Shown here one piece after another: positions 33,632-45,900 of a stretch of 64,000 nucleotides of DNA; position 1 is the first letter of the stretch; every line of letters begins with the position of its first letter. A model generated the notes under the pieces. The model did no database searches, was not told the DNA's origin, and was given only the letters and a program-made list of their open reading frames with translations. A program made the position numbers and the translations under genes. Location: positions 117,001 to 181,000 of the forward strand of contig NC_069098.1 of the NCBI RefSeq assembly GCF_947172395.1, in the 5' to 3' direction. Origin of the DNA: Bicyclus anynana. Lineage: Eukaryota; Arthropoda; Insecta; Lepidoptera; Nymphalidae.

Positions 33632-34415
33632 AAAAAAACCCGACTGCATAAAGTATAAAAAAACCGAAAAGAAAAAAAACAAGCTCAGTCCAGAAGTGTA
33701 GAAAGCAATTAGAAAAGAAACAGTCGGGTCCTTAGATATTGGATAGAATAATTTTCTTCTACATTATTTAATAGGTCCCGACTGTTTTCTAAATGCTTTC
33801 TACACTTCTGGACTGAACTTGTTTATTTTTTCCTTTCCAGTTTTTTCATACTTTATGCAGTCGGGTTTTTTTATTTGTTTAACTAATTTATTTATTTCAC
33901 ACTTTTTAGTTACGATAGATGGTTAATTTCGGATTTATTTATTACGTTTATTACAAAGTACGATAATTTATACGTCCTACCGAGGTTAAGCAAATATTCA
34001 AAAATTCTACGGAACGCTCGGTGGGCGAATCCGACTCGCACTTAGACGATTTTTATAATCAATATATTTAATTTAGTCTATTTTATAACTTCACTTAACA
34101 AACCTGCTCGCACCTTTAGTCATCCGCCTTGCATATATACTAACTAATAAATAACGTTTTTCTGATTGTAATTTTTTTTAAACATGGCCATGATATACCA
34201 TTTTAAAATCCTCACAAAAAGTTCTTGAATTTGATATCCATATTGCAATATTAGAATAAAAATTTTTTTTCACCTCGAGTCTATAGCGTCTCACAGTCGT
34301 CTTGTTATTTTTTTTTTAGTTTCACCTATGTAAGAACACTTGGGTTATTGAGACAAATCTAACGATATCCTAATTACGTAAAGTACGTACTTACGTACGT
34401 TCAGTTTGGAAGATA

Positions 34416-34631
34416 AATAAATAAATATACTTAAACAATACACATCACTATTTAGCCCCAAAGTAAGCATACAGAGTAGCTTGTGTTATGGGTGCTAAGA
34501 TAGTTGATATTATAATATTCATATACATTTATATACTACATATAAATACTTATATAATGTATAAATACACACAGACACTGGAAAACACCCATGCTCATCA
34601 CACAAATATTTTCCAGTTGTGGGAATCGAAC
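34416..34631 (-). mobile_element. SINE family C, nested in the DNA transposon
   Basis: Reverse complement of part of the SINE at 49593-49900 ('cagttgtgggaatcgaac' is the complement of its B-box). It is flanked by AGATA direct repeats (34411-34415 and 34632-34636). The other copy of the host transposon shows the unoccupied site. Confidence 0.75.
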
Positions 34632-34649
34632 AGATATGAGGTAATAAAG

Positions 34650-34653
34650 AATA

Positions 34654-34684
<31 letters not shown>

Positions 34685-34686
34685 CA
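34650..34686 (+). repeat. (CATA)n microsatellite
   Basis: About nine CATA tetranucleotides next to the DNA transposon end; the partner copy at 47750 has the complementary (TATG)n run. Confidence 0.85.
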
Positions 34687-34734
34687 AGATACGCGCGAAA
34701 AACATAACCCTTCTTGCAGTCGGGTAAAAAGTGT

Positions 34735-35110
34735 CGCGACAGCATATATCTATCTTCTATGTTTTTGCAGATATAGTACCTTTTGTACTTTAATAAATTA
34801 TTTAAATCTGATACTAAGGTTTACGTCATTATTTACACAACTAAACTTAAATCTTTATCAAAATGAATTACATATATAATAATCAAGATACATTTATATA
34901 GGTAAGATTTGCCTTTTACAGTATGTTAATTAGTCATATAGAATAGATGCCCCGCGGTTTCACCCACGTAGTTCCTGCTCCCGAAAGAACACGGAGTAAT
35001 AAAATTGTATATGACACTCGCAAATAACCTAGCTTTCTATGTGTGAAAGAATTTTCAAAATCGGTTCAGTAGATCCATAGATTAACACCTGCAACCGCAC
35101 AAATTTTATC
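34735..35110 (+). repeat. Helitron body fragment
   Basis: Matches 3605-3910 of the Helitron at 3298-4288 ('catatatctatcttctat', 'gcagatatagtacctttt'), diverged and lacking both termini. Confidence 0.6.
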
Positions 35111-35114
35111 TCTT

Positions 35115-35407
35115 ACAATATAAATATATAAAACTGAAAGGTGACTGACATAGTGATCTATGAACGCACACCCCAAACCACTTGACGGATCGGGCTGAAG
35201 TTTGGCATGCAGGTTGATGTTATGACGTAGGCATCAGCTAAGAAAGGTTTTTGATCAATTCTATTATTCTACCTCCAAAAGAGATAAAATAGGGGATGTA
35301 AGTATTGTATGATACTTTGTCAATTTTGCTGAAATTTGGAATGAAAAATCCATGGTTCCCGCGGGATTTGTTAATTCCACGCGGACGAAGTCGCGGGCGT
35401 CTGCTAG
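35115..35407 (+). mobile_element. Helitron with Lep1-type terminus
   Basis: A body with 'cttgacggatcgggctgaag' and 'tttggcatgcaggttgatgt' is followed by the hairpin GCGGACGAAGTCGCGGGCG and CTAG at 35404-35407, then T. The 5' limit is approximate. Confidence 0.7.
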
Positions 35408-35506
35408 TAAATAAATAAATAAAATAATTCCACCATATTGGGTTCAGTCACGTTATTTTTCGAGTTACTCTCAGTAAGCCCTCTCATCCAATACCCATAT
35501 TTTTTT

Positions 35507-35700
35507 ATTTTTTTATTCTTTTACAAGTTTAGCCCTTGACTACAATCTCACCTGATGGTAAGTGATGATGCAGTCTAAGATGGAAGCGGGCTAACTTGTT
35601 AGGAGGAGGATGAAAATCCACACCCCTTTCGGTTTCTACACGGCATCATACCGGAACGCTAAATCGCTTGGCGGTACGTCTTTGCCGGGTGGGTGGTATT
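35507..35700 (-). mobile_element. SINE family A, head-truncated
   Basis: Carries the tail and body blocks of family A ('agcccttgactacaatctca', 'ggaacgctaaatcgcttggc') but stops near 35700 before the tRNA-like head. Confidence 0.7.
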
Positions 35701-35767
35701 GTAGGGGTGAATAGAAAACTTAGTTCACCATGTATATGAAGTCCGCCATATTGGATTCAGAGTGACG

Positions 35768-36280
35768 TCAACTAATCAAGACCAAACACAAGGTAGCTAC
35801 TGTAAACCGTTAAGGAGTTCTCTTAACTGTCCTTCGTCTTCATCATCAGACCCTTAATACAGTCACAACCAATCTAGGTGGAAAGTTCTCATCAACACAA
35901 GTAAATCAAGCCCAAACAAAAGGTACCTGCCGTAAATCGTTGACGAGTTCCATCTTCTGTGTATCGGCTCCATCATCAGACCAACTCAAGACCTTCATAA
36001 AATTGTAGTGGTTTAAAATATTTTATGGAAACACTAACAAACGCACTAGCCGTCTTTACGATTTTTGAAAGTTCCCCTCGATTTCTCCAGGATGCCATCA
36101 TCAGATCCGGAAATGAAAAAAATGGGACCACCCTGGAATCAAACCCTTTAAAACAAAAAAAAGAATTTTCTAAATCGGTCCACAAATGACGGAATTATCG
36201 CTGGACATACATAAAAAAAAAGCATACATACAGCCGAATGTAGAACCTCCTCCTTTTTGGAAGTCGGTTAAAAAATGGGA
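35768..36280. repeat. Dispersed repeat with internal tandem units
   Basis: Repeats the 'gttaaggagttctc...ccttcgtcttcatcatcaga' unit seen at 15080-15285 at least twice. It ends at about 36240-36275 with the complement of the common 'aaccgacttccaaaaaggag' insect repeat end. Confidence 0.5.
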
Positions 36281-36800
36281 CCACGTATCAAAACGTATAA
36301 AATTATAATAGAATTTACGGAAGATCATGTACCTAAAAAATCTAGAAATTGCAGCATAAATTGCAAACTGTAATGAAAACAAAATGTCCTTGGCATTGAT
36401 GATTTCAATAGAAAATTCAACACATTTGTACCCCCCCTCAGTGCTGCCCCTAGCGGATGTCTTTAACCTTTGAGGAAAATGGCTCATTATATAATGCCCT
36501 CCAATTAAAATTTTCCAAAATATCTTCAATGTACAGAATTTGATCTGTTAGTTTTATTTTAGATATAGATCGTATAGATAGTAGTTGTAGTCTCGGATGA
36601 ACACAGGGTGACCCTATGACCGACAAGTGACCACAGCACCCTCAATTATTTTGTACTCTTTTGTGTCGCATTATATAACTCTGAACTGCTCGAGAACTAC
36701 GCATGTGACAATAGGAACAATTCATAGGTTTTATAAAATAAACACCTCAGTAAATAAAAAACAATTTAATATTTTGCGGTTTTCATACAAACAGCGCATC
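36281..36800. other. Intergenic downstream of eEF1-gamma
   Basis: AT-rich, no supported gene. Part of 36780-36971 is probably the eEF1-gamma 3' UTR (minus strand). I could not pick a convincing AATAAA on that strand. Confidence 0.4.
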
Positions 36801-36971
36801 GCGCAGGCATCTCGGACGAGAAGTAAATGCGAACCTTTATATTACAACGTGTTACAAGAATATATAATATGTATGAGCGCGCTACGCGACGGACATGGTT
36901 CTCATCAAATACATAACGACTGCAAGTACGAAAGGGTTCCTTATATTAGCGAGTAGTGTCGCGGCAAGGCT

Positions 36972-39900
36972 TCACTTGAATATCTTGCCCTGGTTGAACT
37001 TGCGGCCCTTGGCGTCGGCGCCGCTCCACGAGAAGTACTCCTGCACCAGCTTCTTCGTCTCCTCGCTGCTGGGGTCCAGCTTCTTCCAGTCGTACGACTC
37101 GTAGTCGATCTGTGGACATTTCCATCATTGACACGAAATATGAAACAGCTATGACGTGACGTAGAAGGAGCAGGCCCCAGTCGTCGTCGGCACAAACGAC
37201 AGAGCACGCTCGCCTGCCCCCGGACCCACACCCACCTGCCAGTCGGGCGACAGCGGGAAGGCGAGCTCCTGGCCGCGCCACACCCACACGCTCGAGATGC
37301 TGCAGTCGTCGTCGGCACAAACGACAGAGCACGCTCGCCTGCCCCCGGACCCACACCCACCTGCCAGTCGGGCGACAGCGGGAAGGCGAGCTCCTGGCCG
37401 CGCCACACCCACACGCCCGAGATGCTGCAGTCGTCGTCGGCACAAACGACAGAGCACGCTCGCCTGCCCCCGGACCCACACCCACCTGCCAGTCGGGCGA
37501 CAGCGGGAAGGCGAGCTCCTGGCCGCGCCACACCCACACGCCCGAGATGCTGCAGTCGTCGTCGGCACAAACGACAGAGCACGCTCGCCTGCCCCCGGAC
37601 CCACACCCACCTGCCAGTCGGGCGACAGCGGGAAGGCGAGCTCCTGGCCGCGCCACACCCACACGCCCGAGATGCTGCAGTCGTCGTCGGCACAAACGAC
37701 AGAGCACGCTCGCCTGCCCCCGGACCCACACCCACCTGCCAGTCGGGCGACAGCGGGAAGGCGAGCTCCTGGCCGCGCCACACCCACACGCCCGAGATGC
37801 TGCAGTCGTCGTCGGCACAAACGACAGAGCACGCTCGCCTGCCCCCGGACCCACACCCACCTGCCAGTCGGGCGACAGCGGGAAGGCGAGCTCCTGGCCG
37901 CGCCACACCCACACGCCCGAGATGCTGCAGTCGTCGTCGGCACAAACGACAGAGCACGCTCGCCTGCCCCCGGACCCACACCCACCTGCCAGTCGGGCGA
38001 CAGCGGGAAGGCGAGCTCCTGGCCGCGCCACACCCACACGCCCGAGATGCTGCAGTCGTCGTCGGCACAAACGACAGAGCACGCTCGCCTGCCCCCGGAC
38101 CCACACCCACCTGCCAGTCGGGCGACAGCGGGAAGGCGAGCTCCTGGCCGCGCCACACCCACACGCCCGAGATGCTGCAGTCGTCGTCGGCACAAACGAC
38201 AGAGCACGCTCGCCTGCCCCCGGACCCACACCCACCTGCCAGTCGGGCGACAGCGGGAAGGCGAGCTCCTGGCCGCGCCACACCCACACGCCCGAGATGC
38301 TGCAGTCGTCGTCGGCACAAACGACAGAGCACGCTCGCCTGCCCCCGGACCCACACCCACCTGCCAGTCGGGCGACAGCGGGAAGGCGAGCTCCTGGCCG
38401 CGCCACACCCACACGCCCGAGATGCTGCAGTCGTCGTCGGCACAAACGACAGAGCACGCTCGCCTGCCCCCGGACCCACACCCACCTGCCAGTCGGGCGA
38501 CAGCGGGAAGGCGAGCTCCTGGCCGCGCCACACCCACACGCCCGAGATGCTGCAGTCGTCGTCGGCACAAACGACAGAGCACGCTCGCCTGCCCCCGGAC
38601 CCACACCCACCTGCCAGTCGGGCGACAGCGGGAAGGCGAGCTCCTGGCCGCGCCACACCCACACGCCCGAGATGCTGCAGTCGTCGTCGGCACAAACGAC
38701 AGAGCACGCTCGCCTGCCCCCGGACCCACACCCACCTGCCAGTCGGGCGACAGCGGGAAGGCGAGCTCCTGGCCGCGCCACACCCACACGCCCGAGATGC
38801 TGCAGTCGTCGTCGGCACAAACGACAGAGCACGCTCGCCTGCCCCCGGACCCACACCCACCTGCCAGTCGGGCGACAGCGGGAAGGCGAGCTCCTGGCCG
38901 CGCCACACCCACACGCCCGAGATGCTGCAGTCGTCGTCGGCACAAACGACAGAGCACGCTCGCCTGCCCCCGGACCCACACCCACCTGCCAGTCGGGCGA
39001 CAGCGGGAAGGCGAGCTCCTGGCCGCGCCACACCCACACGCCCGAGATGCTGGAGTCGTCGTCGGCGCCGAACAAGCACACGGACGCGAACGCCTGCTTG
39101 CGCATCTTGTCCAGCCGCTGGAACATGCCTGCGCGAGGTCACAGCTTACATTAGATATTAATTATGTTTGTAAAAATATGTAAAAATAATTTTACATGAT
39201 GGACATGGAACAGTGTACTTTAGTAATATGAAACTATGGTCGAAATTTTCTTAGAAGTCTTATGACCAAAACAAACCCTTCTTGTCACTAAAATCACATA
39301 TTTCACTTACGTTATACGTAATTTCTAAAGAACAAAGTGTCTAAATCCTTTATTATACGCGTACAGTACGAATTACACCAAAAACTACACCGAATTTACG
39401 ATTTATTCACATTTATTTTCTGAAAAACAAAATCACAACGAGATTAATTTGCACAGCTTAACTACGATTATGGCAATTTGACATTTCGTAACGCTAGATT
39501 GTCTATGAAAAGCAAGGATGGGTAAATAACATCGAGCGTTAACTTATCGATAAATGATAATGAATGATTCTTTAATAATTGATATGTTGTTAGTTTAAAG
39601 ATGGAAAATTGATATTTTATAATCATTTTATTTTAAAAATAGTTTTTTAATGAAAATGTTATACAATAAATATGCTCACGTTATTCTATAGCGTAAAAGA
39701 TATCTTACGAATAGTAGCATTGTTCAAACACTGGCATGGATAACATTAAGTTGTAGCTGTAGAGTAATAATTATGAAGAAGGGTAAATGAGTTTTTTTTT
39801 CATGGAAACGCTGTGGTCTATAAGTATTTTCGTAATAATTACCTTTTTTTCTGACTATTTTACATATTTCAAAAATATACATGCAGGGCAGAGTCTACAA

Positions 39901-42900
39901 ATTTAGTTTATTCAAATAACGGTTACCTATACTGGGTGTAAGGGACATGCTAACGAAAACTTAATCCAGTGGTTCAGTACATGATTCTGAGTCTCTCAGC
40001 GTTGAAATTTTTTGTCGGTCTTTTCACGATATTGAAATTTTTTTTACAGTTTTTTTTAACTAATTACAGCTTAGAAGTACTTATTTCATCTATCTCAATA
40101 CGATTTTTAATAAAAATCGTATTGAGATAGATGAAAACTAGCAATGTAAATTTAATTTGCAAAATGCGCGCGATCAGCTGTTTTCCAAGAGGTCAAATAG
40201 GCAGGTCACGACTAATAGGTATATATACAAAGTCACAAACAAACTGCGCGACGTTGTATTGCCGACCGCCGCCGGTGCCGAGGAAAATAATTGCTATCTC
40301 TCTCTAACCTAAGCCGCGCGGCGCGGTTAATAGGTATTTTCAAAATATTAAAACTTTATAGTCCACAACTTTAGGCTTTTTACACAACAATATCACTACT
40401 CAAAAAGGTTCTTTTAGGCAACACTTTTCGTTTCGATTCACATACATTTTATTTTTAATAATAAGCTTTACGGCTCTGGGTTCTAGCCCTTTTGAGCCCG
40501 GATTCACATACAATTAATTAATTATCTTGGACTAATTATTGAAGTCCTTCTATGCCTCGCAAGACGTTACCTCTCTGTCAATCAATCAACGATCTAACGC
40601 GTGAATACTTATATCGTATCGATGTTTCATTGTTGTATTCGTTTTCGTCGACTGAAAAAACTCCCTAATCATTCCGGTTTGTGTAGTAAGTAGTTCAATG
40701 GCATGAAAAATGGTCAACAACTTCTAATTTACTAAAAGATGACGTGACGTTCGATTTCAGTTTCACCTGATGGTAAGCGATGATGCAATCTAAGATTTTT
40801 TTTTTATTGTTTACAAGTTAGCCCTTGACTACAATCTCACCTGATGGTAAGTGATGATGTAGTCTTAGATGGAAGCGGGCTAACTTGTAAGGAGGAGGAT
40901 GAAAATCCACACCCCTTTCGGTTACGGCATCGTACCGGAACGCTAAATCGCTCGGCGGTACGTCTTTGCCGGTAGGGTGGTAACTAGCCACGGCCGAAGC
41001 CTTCCACCAGCCAGACCTGGTCCAATTAAGAAAACCTCAATCAGCCCAGTCGGGAATCCAACCCAGGATCTCCTTCTTGTAAATCCACCGCGCATACCAC
41101 TGCGCCACGGAGGTCATCAAAAACATAATTATAATAAATAATAAATTTGTAATAAAAACAATATCTAAAAGAAAAATAGATACTATTCTTCTAACGAATG
41201 AACAAACAGCAAAACATCGATCCATTAATTTAATATTCTGTGTACAGATTATATTATTCTTGTTAAATATTTTATTATTTATTTTTGTTAAATATTATCG
41301 ATGACTGAGTTTACCTCGTACCCTTCAAAAAACGACAGACAATTTTGTTGCTGCATTTGGGTGCGATCCATTTCCATTTCTAATTCCTCTATGTTAAATA
41401 TATAGAGTTTGCACAAAAACAATACAAACGACATAAAAAGAACCCAAGCAGACATGAGTCACAAACCATTATGAAAAATAAAGATATTGAGTTTTATGGG
41501 TATTAAATGTGCATTTATAAAATTAAATTATAACTTTAATTATTTTATAAATGTCGTATTTTCATATCAAAAGAAGAAAGAAGTTGTAATTAAAACGATG
41601 ATTTCTTTTATTTTAATGTGAATTTAACCTTTCATTTATTGCAGAATTACCATATACTATGATAATTTTTTTGATTTTGTATTAATAAGTGAAAGAAGAT
41701 TTGACATTTGACAGTTCACACTTCACAGCACAGAACACTACTTTATGCTGTCTATGACTAATACTCCTACTTATATATCAGTATTCGTTAATGATTAAAT
41801 AAATAAATAAATAAATAAAATCTTTATTCACCAAAAAAATATACAAAAAACCATAACATTGCCTGTGGTCTCCACACTAGATTGGTCTGTATCGTGGAGA
41901 CCAGGTAGGATTTTCTAATGCTTTCCGTTGGACTAGGACTAATTACAAAAATTACAATAAATAGGACTACATTACAAAAAGAAAAACATTACAAAAAAGA
42001 AAAGTAAAGTAAAACAGTAAGCAGAAACATTAGATGGTGTACACAATTATTTTAGCTTATTTCATATTTGCATTGAGTAATTCTTCAGTGTCTGTATAAG
42101 TTAAACTTTTTAACCAATTAGTTATTGTTAGACTTGCCTGATTTACTGAGAGGTTGCAAAGATCACAGGACCTTGCAACAAAGTTGTAGACTTTTGCATC
42201 GACATATGGTGTGAATCGTCGAGCGAACTCAGTTTTCGCAATTGGGAGATTGACCTTGACTATTCTTTTTCCAAATACCTTTTTTACATTTGGGGATTGT
42301 AGCAATTGTCTATGTTTTGACAAAGCTGCTTTTAATATAAAGAGTTGACGAACTGTAAGCACCCCACTATCTTTATGTAGTAGTGCGGTTGAATATTTGT
42401 ATGGTTTTTTTAGCATTACTTTTAATACTGATCGTTGAGCTCTCTCTAGATCTATTAAAATTGTCTTTGCTGCACTTCCCCAAGATAGAATGCAATAGTT
42501 AAGAAGCGACTGGCATAATGAAGTGTATACTAATGTTAGGGTTGACGCGTTCGCTATATCGCGTATTTTTTTCATTATACCGATGATTTTTCTGACTCGT
42601 TTAGAAAGGAAAGCAATATTTAATGACGTCGACCTGACCAATTTCATCACAAGCACACTGAGCCGTTATGTGGCGTTTTGCATTTGTTACGCCACAACTG
42701 TGGATCTTAAGGCCATTGTTTCGTTTTTTGGGAGCGGAAGCTGCAGTTTTATGAAAGCACAGGTATTTTGTTTTGTCTATATTCAGCGTCAGTAAATTGT
42801 GGCTAAGCCAATTCGATAAAGCAGATATTCCCGACTGTGCATTTCGATAAGTTTCTTCCCAAGTTATACCATGGAATAGTAAGGCAGTATCATCGGCGTA

Positions 42901-45900
42901 ACAGATGATGTCAGCGTTCTTGAGTGGTATACTGTGTATATCGTTAATATATAATATAAATAGCGTCGGTCCGATTATGCTACCTTGAGGTACACCAAAA
43001 TTGATACTTTGCACGTCACTTTTTAAATTAGATATTTTTGTACACTGCTTTCTGTTGGTTAAGTAACTTTTAAACCACTCAAGTGGTATGCCTCTTATAC
43101 TGTTGCATTCGAGTTTTCTTAGTAAAACCGGGATGGACACAGTATCAAAGGCCTTTGCCAAGTCCAGGAATAAACCTATGCAACCTTTTTGCTGGTCGAG
43201 ATGGGCAGATACAGTAGATGTTAGAAGACGGACAGCATCCTCCGCAGATTTATTATGCCTAAACCCAAATTGCCTCCCTGATAGTATGTTATGGGACTCT
43301 AAGTAAGACATAAGTCTCTTGTTAACTATTTTTTCCAACAATTTGGAGAAGGTTCCAAGCAATGATATGGGTCGATAGTTTTCAGGCTTGTCTTTGGGGC
43401 CAGCTTTATATATTGGGCTTACCAATGCTATTTTCCACTCTTCGGGAAATACCCCTGTGCTTAAGCTTAAGTTAAAAATGGTAGTTAGTGGGTCAATTAT
43501 TTCTTTAGCCGTTTGTTTAACAAGTTCGTTGTTTATTTCGTCATAGCCTGAAGCTTTCCCATTCTGGAGTTGTGAAATAAGTGCTTCTACTTCATAATTG
43601 TCTGTAGGGGTCATAAAAAAGGAATCACGTGTAGAGTGATTTTGTTTTATGTTAGTTGCTATAGACTCTTCGGTTTCACCAATATTTGATAGTATATTAT
43701 TTGCTAAATGTTGTCCTAATGTTGAGAAATAGTTATTACATGAGTTGAGAGATTGTGTTTTTTGTGTGGTTCCGAGAAGTTCATCTATTTTAGTGTGAGA
43801 ATTTTTGGAATTGCATATATTTTTTATAGATTTCCATAACTTTTTGGAGCTCTTAGAGCTTTTTTCTAGTTCTTTCCTTTCGTATTCAGTTTTAAGTTTC
43901 CGTAAAAGGCTATTACAAAAATTTCGGTACCTCTTGTATGTAATTTTTAAAATCTCATTGTCCGAGTCTGCTCTAAACTGCAAATGCAACTTGTCTCGGT
44001 GTTTCATGCACTTTAATAGACCATGCGTTATCCAAGGCTTTAGGTTGAACCTTGACCTAGTTATAGTGACTATTTCTGTATGGCGATTTATGATGTTTAG
44101 CAGTCGAGACATGAAGGAGTTTACTGCCAAGTTCACATCACGGCTTTCGTTAATAGATGACCAGTCTTCACTTCCCAAGTCTAGTTTTATAGCTTCAATA
44201 TTTCGTTTTAGTCTCTTCCTTGGTAACCTGTCAGAATTCAATTTTAGTGAGAACCCAGTAATGGCTATATCATGATCTGTTATGTCTGAAGTGCAGACTA
44301 TACCAGTTGCTTTCCCAGTTGTTCGGGTCATTATGTGGTCTAAACAAGCATCTCCTCTTGTCGGCAAAGTTATGCTAGGCAGTAATCCATGCTCGGCGAT
44401 TAAGCAGAGATATTCAGTATAGCTAATATTATTTACAGATTTCAATATATTTATATTGATATCTCCACAGACAATTAAATTGGCGTACTGTTTTAATTCG
44501 TCGAGTAGATTGTCCAGTGACTGAAGGAAAAGGTCCGCATTTTTTCCAGATGGTGAGCGGTAGATACCAACTATTGTTACTAAGTTTTTTAATTGTATCA
44601 GAATACAGTCTGATTCACTCAATTGAGGTTCTTTTAAGGTAACACTGTGGGAGTTTTCCACATATACAACCACACCTCCATTTTGATTTCTTATTCTCTC
44701 AGTTTTATAAGATGAGTATCCTGGTATATGGGGTATAATTGGATTACCACTTAGCCAACATTCACATAAAACAATGACGTCAATTTTTGAATTCAAACGC
44801 CTAAAAGTCAAATAGAAATTGTCAAAATTTTTTTCTATACTTCGTATGTTGAAAGTTAGCACTTTGAAATTGTATCCTGAAGAAAGTGTATTGTTACACT
44901 GTTCTGGATAGCTTATTGAGACGCATTCAATTTGCATTTCGTCTATCTCACTACCCAGGTCGTCTGGGTTCATAGTGAAGTATATAATTGTTTTTTCCTA
45001 AAGGTACTTTATGAAATTTAAAATGTGAGTATGTAGTTACCCTAGCGGAGTGGTAGTGTAGTATATATAGAGTAAGTATTAATTGGGTGATTGTGTTGGC
45101 ATGCAACATGTAAGCCAAGATAACTATGTCAAAGTATTCTAAATGTAGCTCACTTTTTACATACAGAAAAAGTTTACATGAAAGAATATACAATAATAAC
45201 AGAATAAGAATAGCAAGGAAAATCAGAATTACAAAGCCCAAGCAATGACACTTAACAACACATTGTAGTAGACTAAAGAAGACTATAAAATTATCTTCAC
45301 CTAAGCAATTTAACAATGTTTTAGTAGGTAGTAGGAAATATCTCAAGAAAGTAACAATCCCACACAGATAATAATATTTCTCTTGTGTTATTTTAAGATA
45401 GTGTGACAAGTTAATTTGCATTTTACAACAATCCATTAATATTATAGTTATACAATACATATTTAAATAAATAATTCTAGTATAATAAAGATTTGTTTTC
45501 TTTCCCTGAAATCTAAAAAAGTAGTATTTATTTTGCATTTTACAACAATACATTAATATTATAGTTTTACAATACATTTTTAAATGAATAATTTTAGTAT
45601 AATAAAGATTTGTTTTATTTCCTTGAAATCTGAAAAAGTAATAATTATTTTGCATTTTACAACAATACATTAATATTATAGTTTTACAATACATTTTTAA
45701 ATGAATAATTTTAGTATAATAAAGATTTGTTTTATTTCCTTGAAATCTGAAAAAGTAATAATTATTTTGCATTTTACAACAATACATTAATATTATAGTT
45801 TTACAATACATTTTTAAATGAATAATTTTAGTATAATAAAGATTTGTTTTATTTCCTTGAAATCTGAAAAAGTAATATTTATTTTGCATTTTACAACAAT

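Larger units (their letters stand above)
33632..34727 (+). mobile_element. Non-autonomous DNA transposon with fold-back end
   Basis: Both ends carry the inverted motif ACCCGACTGCA. The left 240 bp (33637-33870) is itself a long hairpin whose arms contain 'cagtccagaagtgtagaaag' and its complement. An inverted second copy lies at 47706-48519. A family-C SINE has inserted at 34416-34631. Confidence 0.7.

Noticed and set aside
37178..39053. CRISPR-like regular spacing of the 125-bp repeat
   Set aside because: The whole unit is repeated with no variable spacers, and the genome is an insect's.
37297..39183. Very long plus-strand frames (535-628 codons) across the eEF1-gamma minisatellite
   Set aside because: They are the antisense of a 125-bp unit that happens to lack stops; the sense strand is fixed by eEF1-gamma exon and donor sequence.
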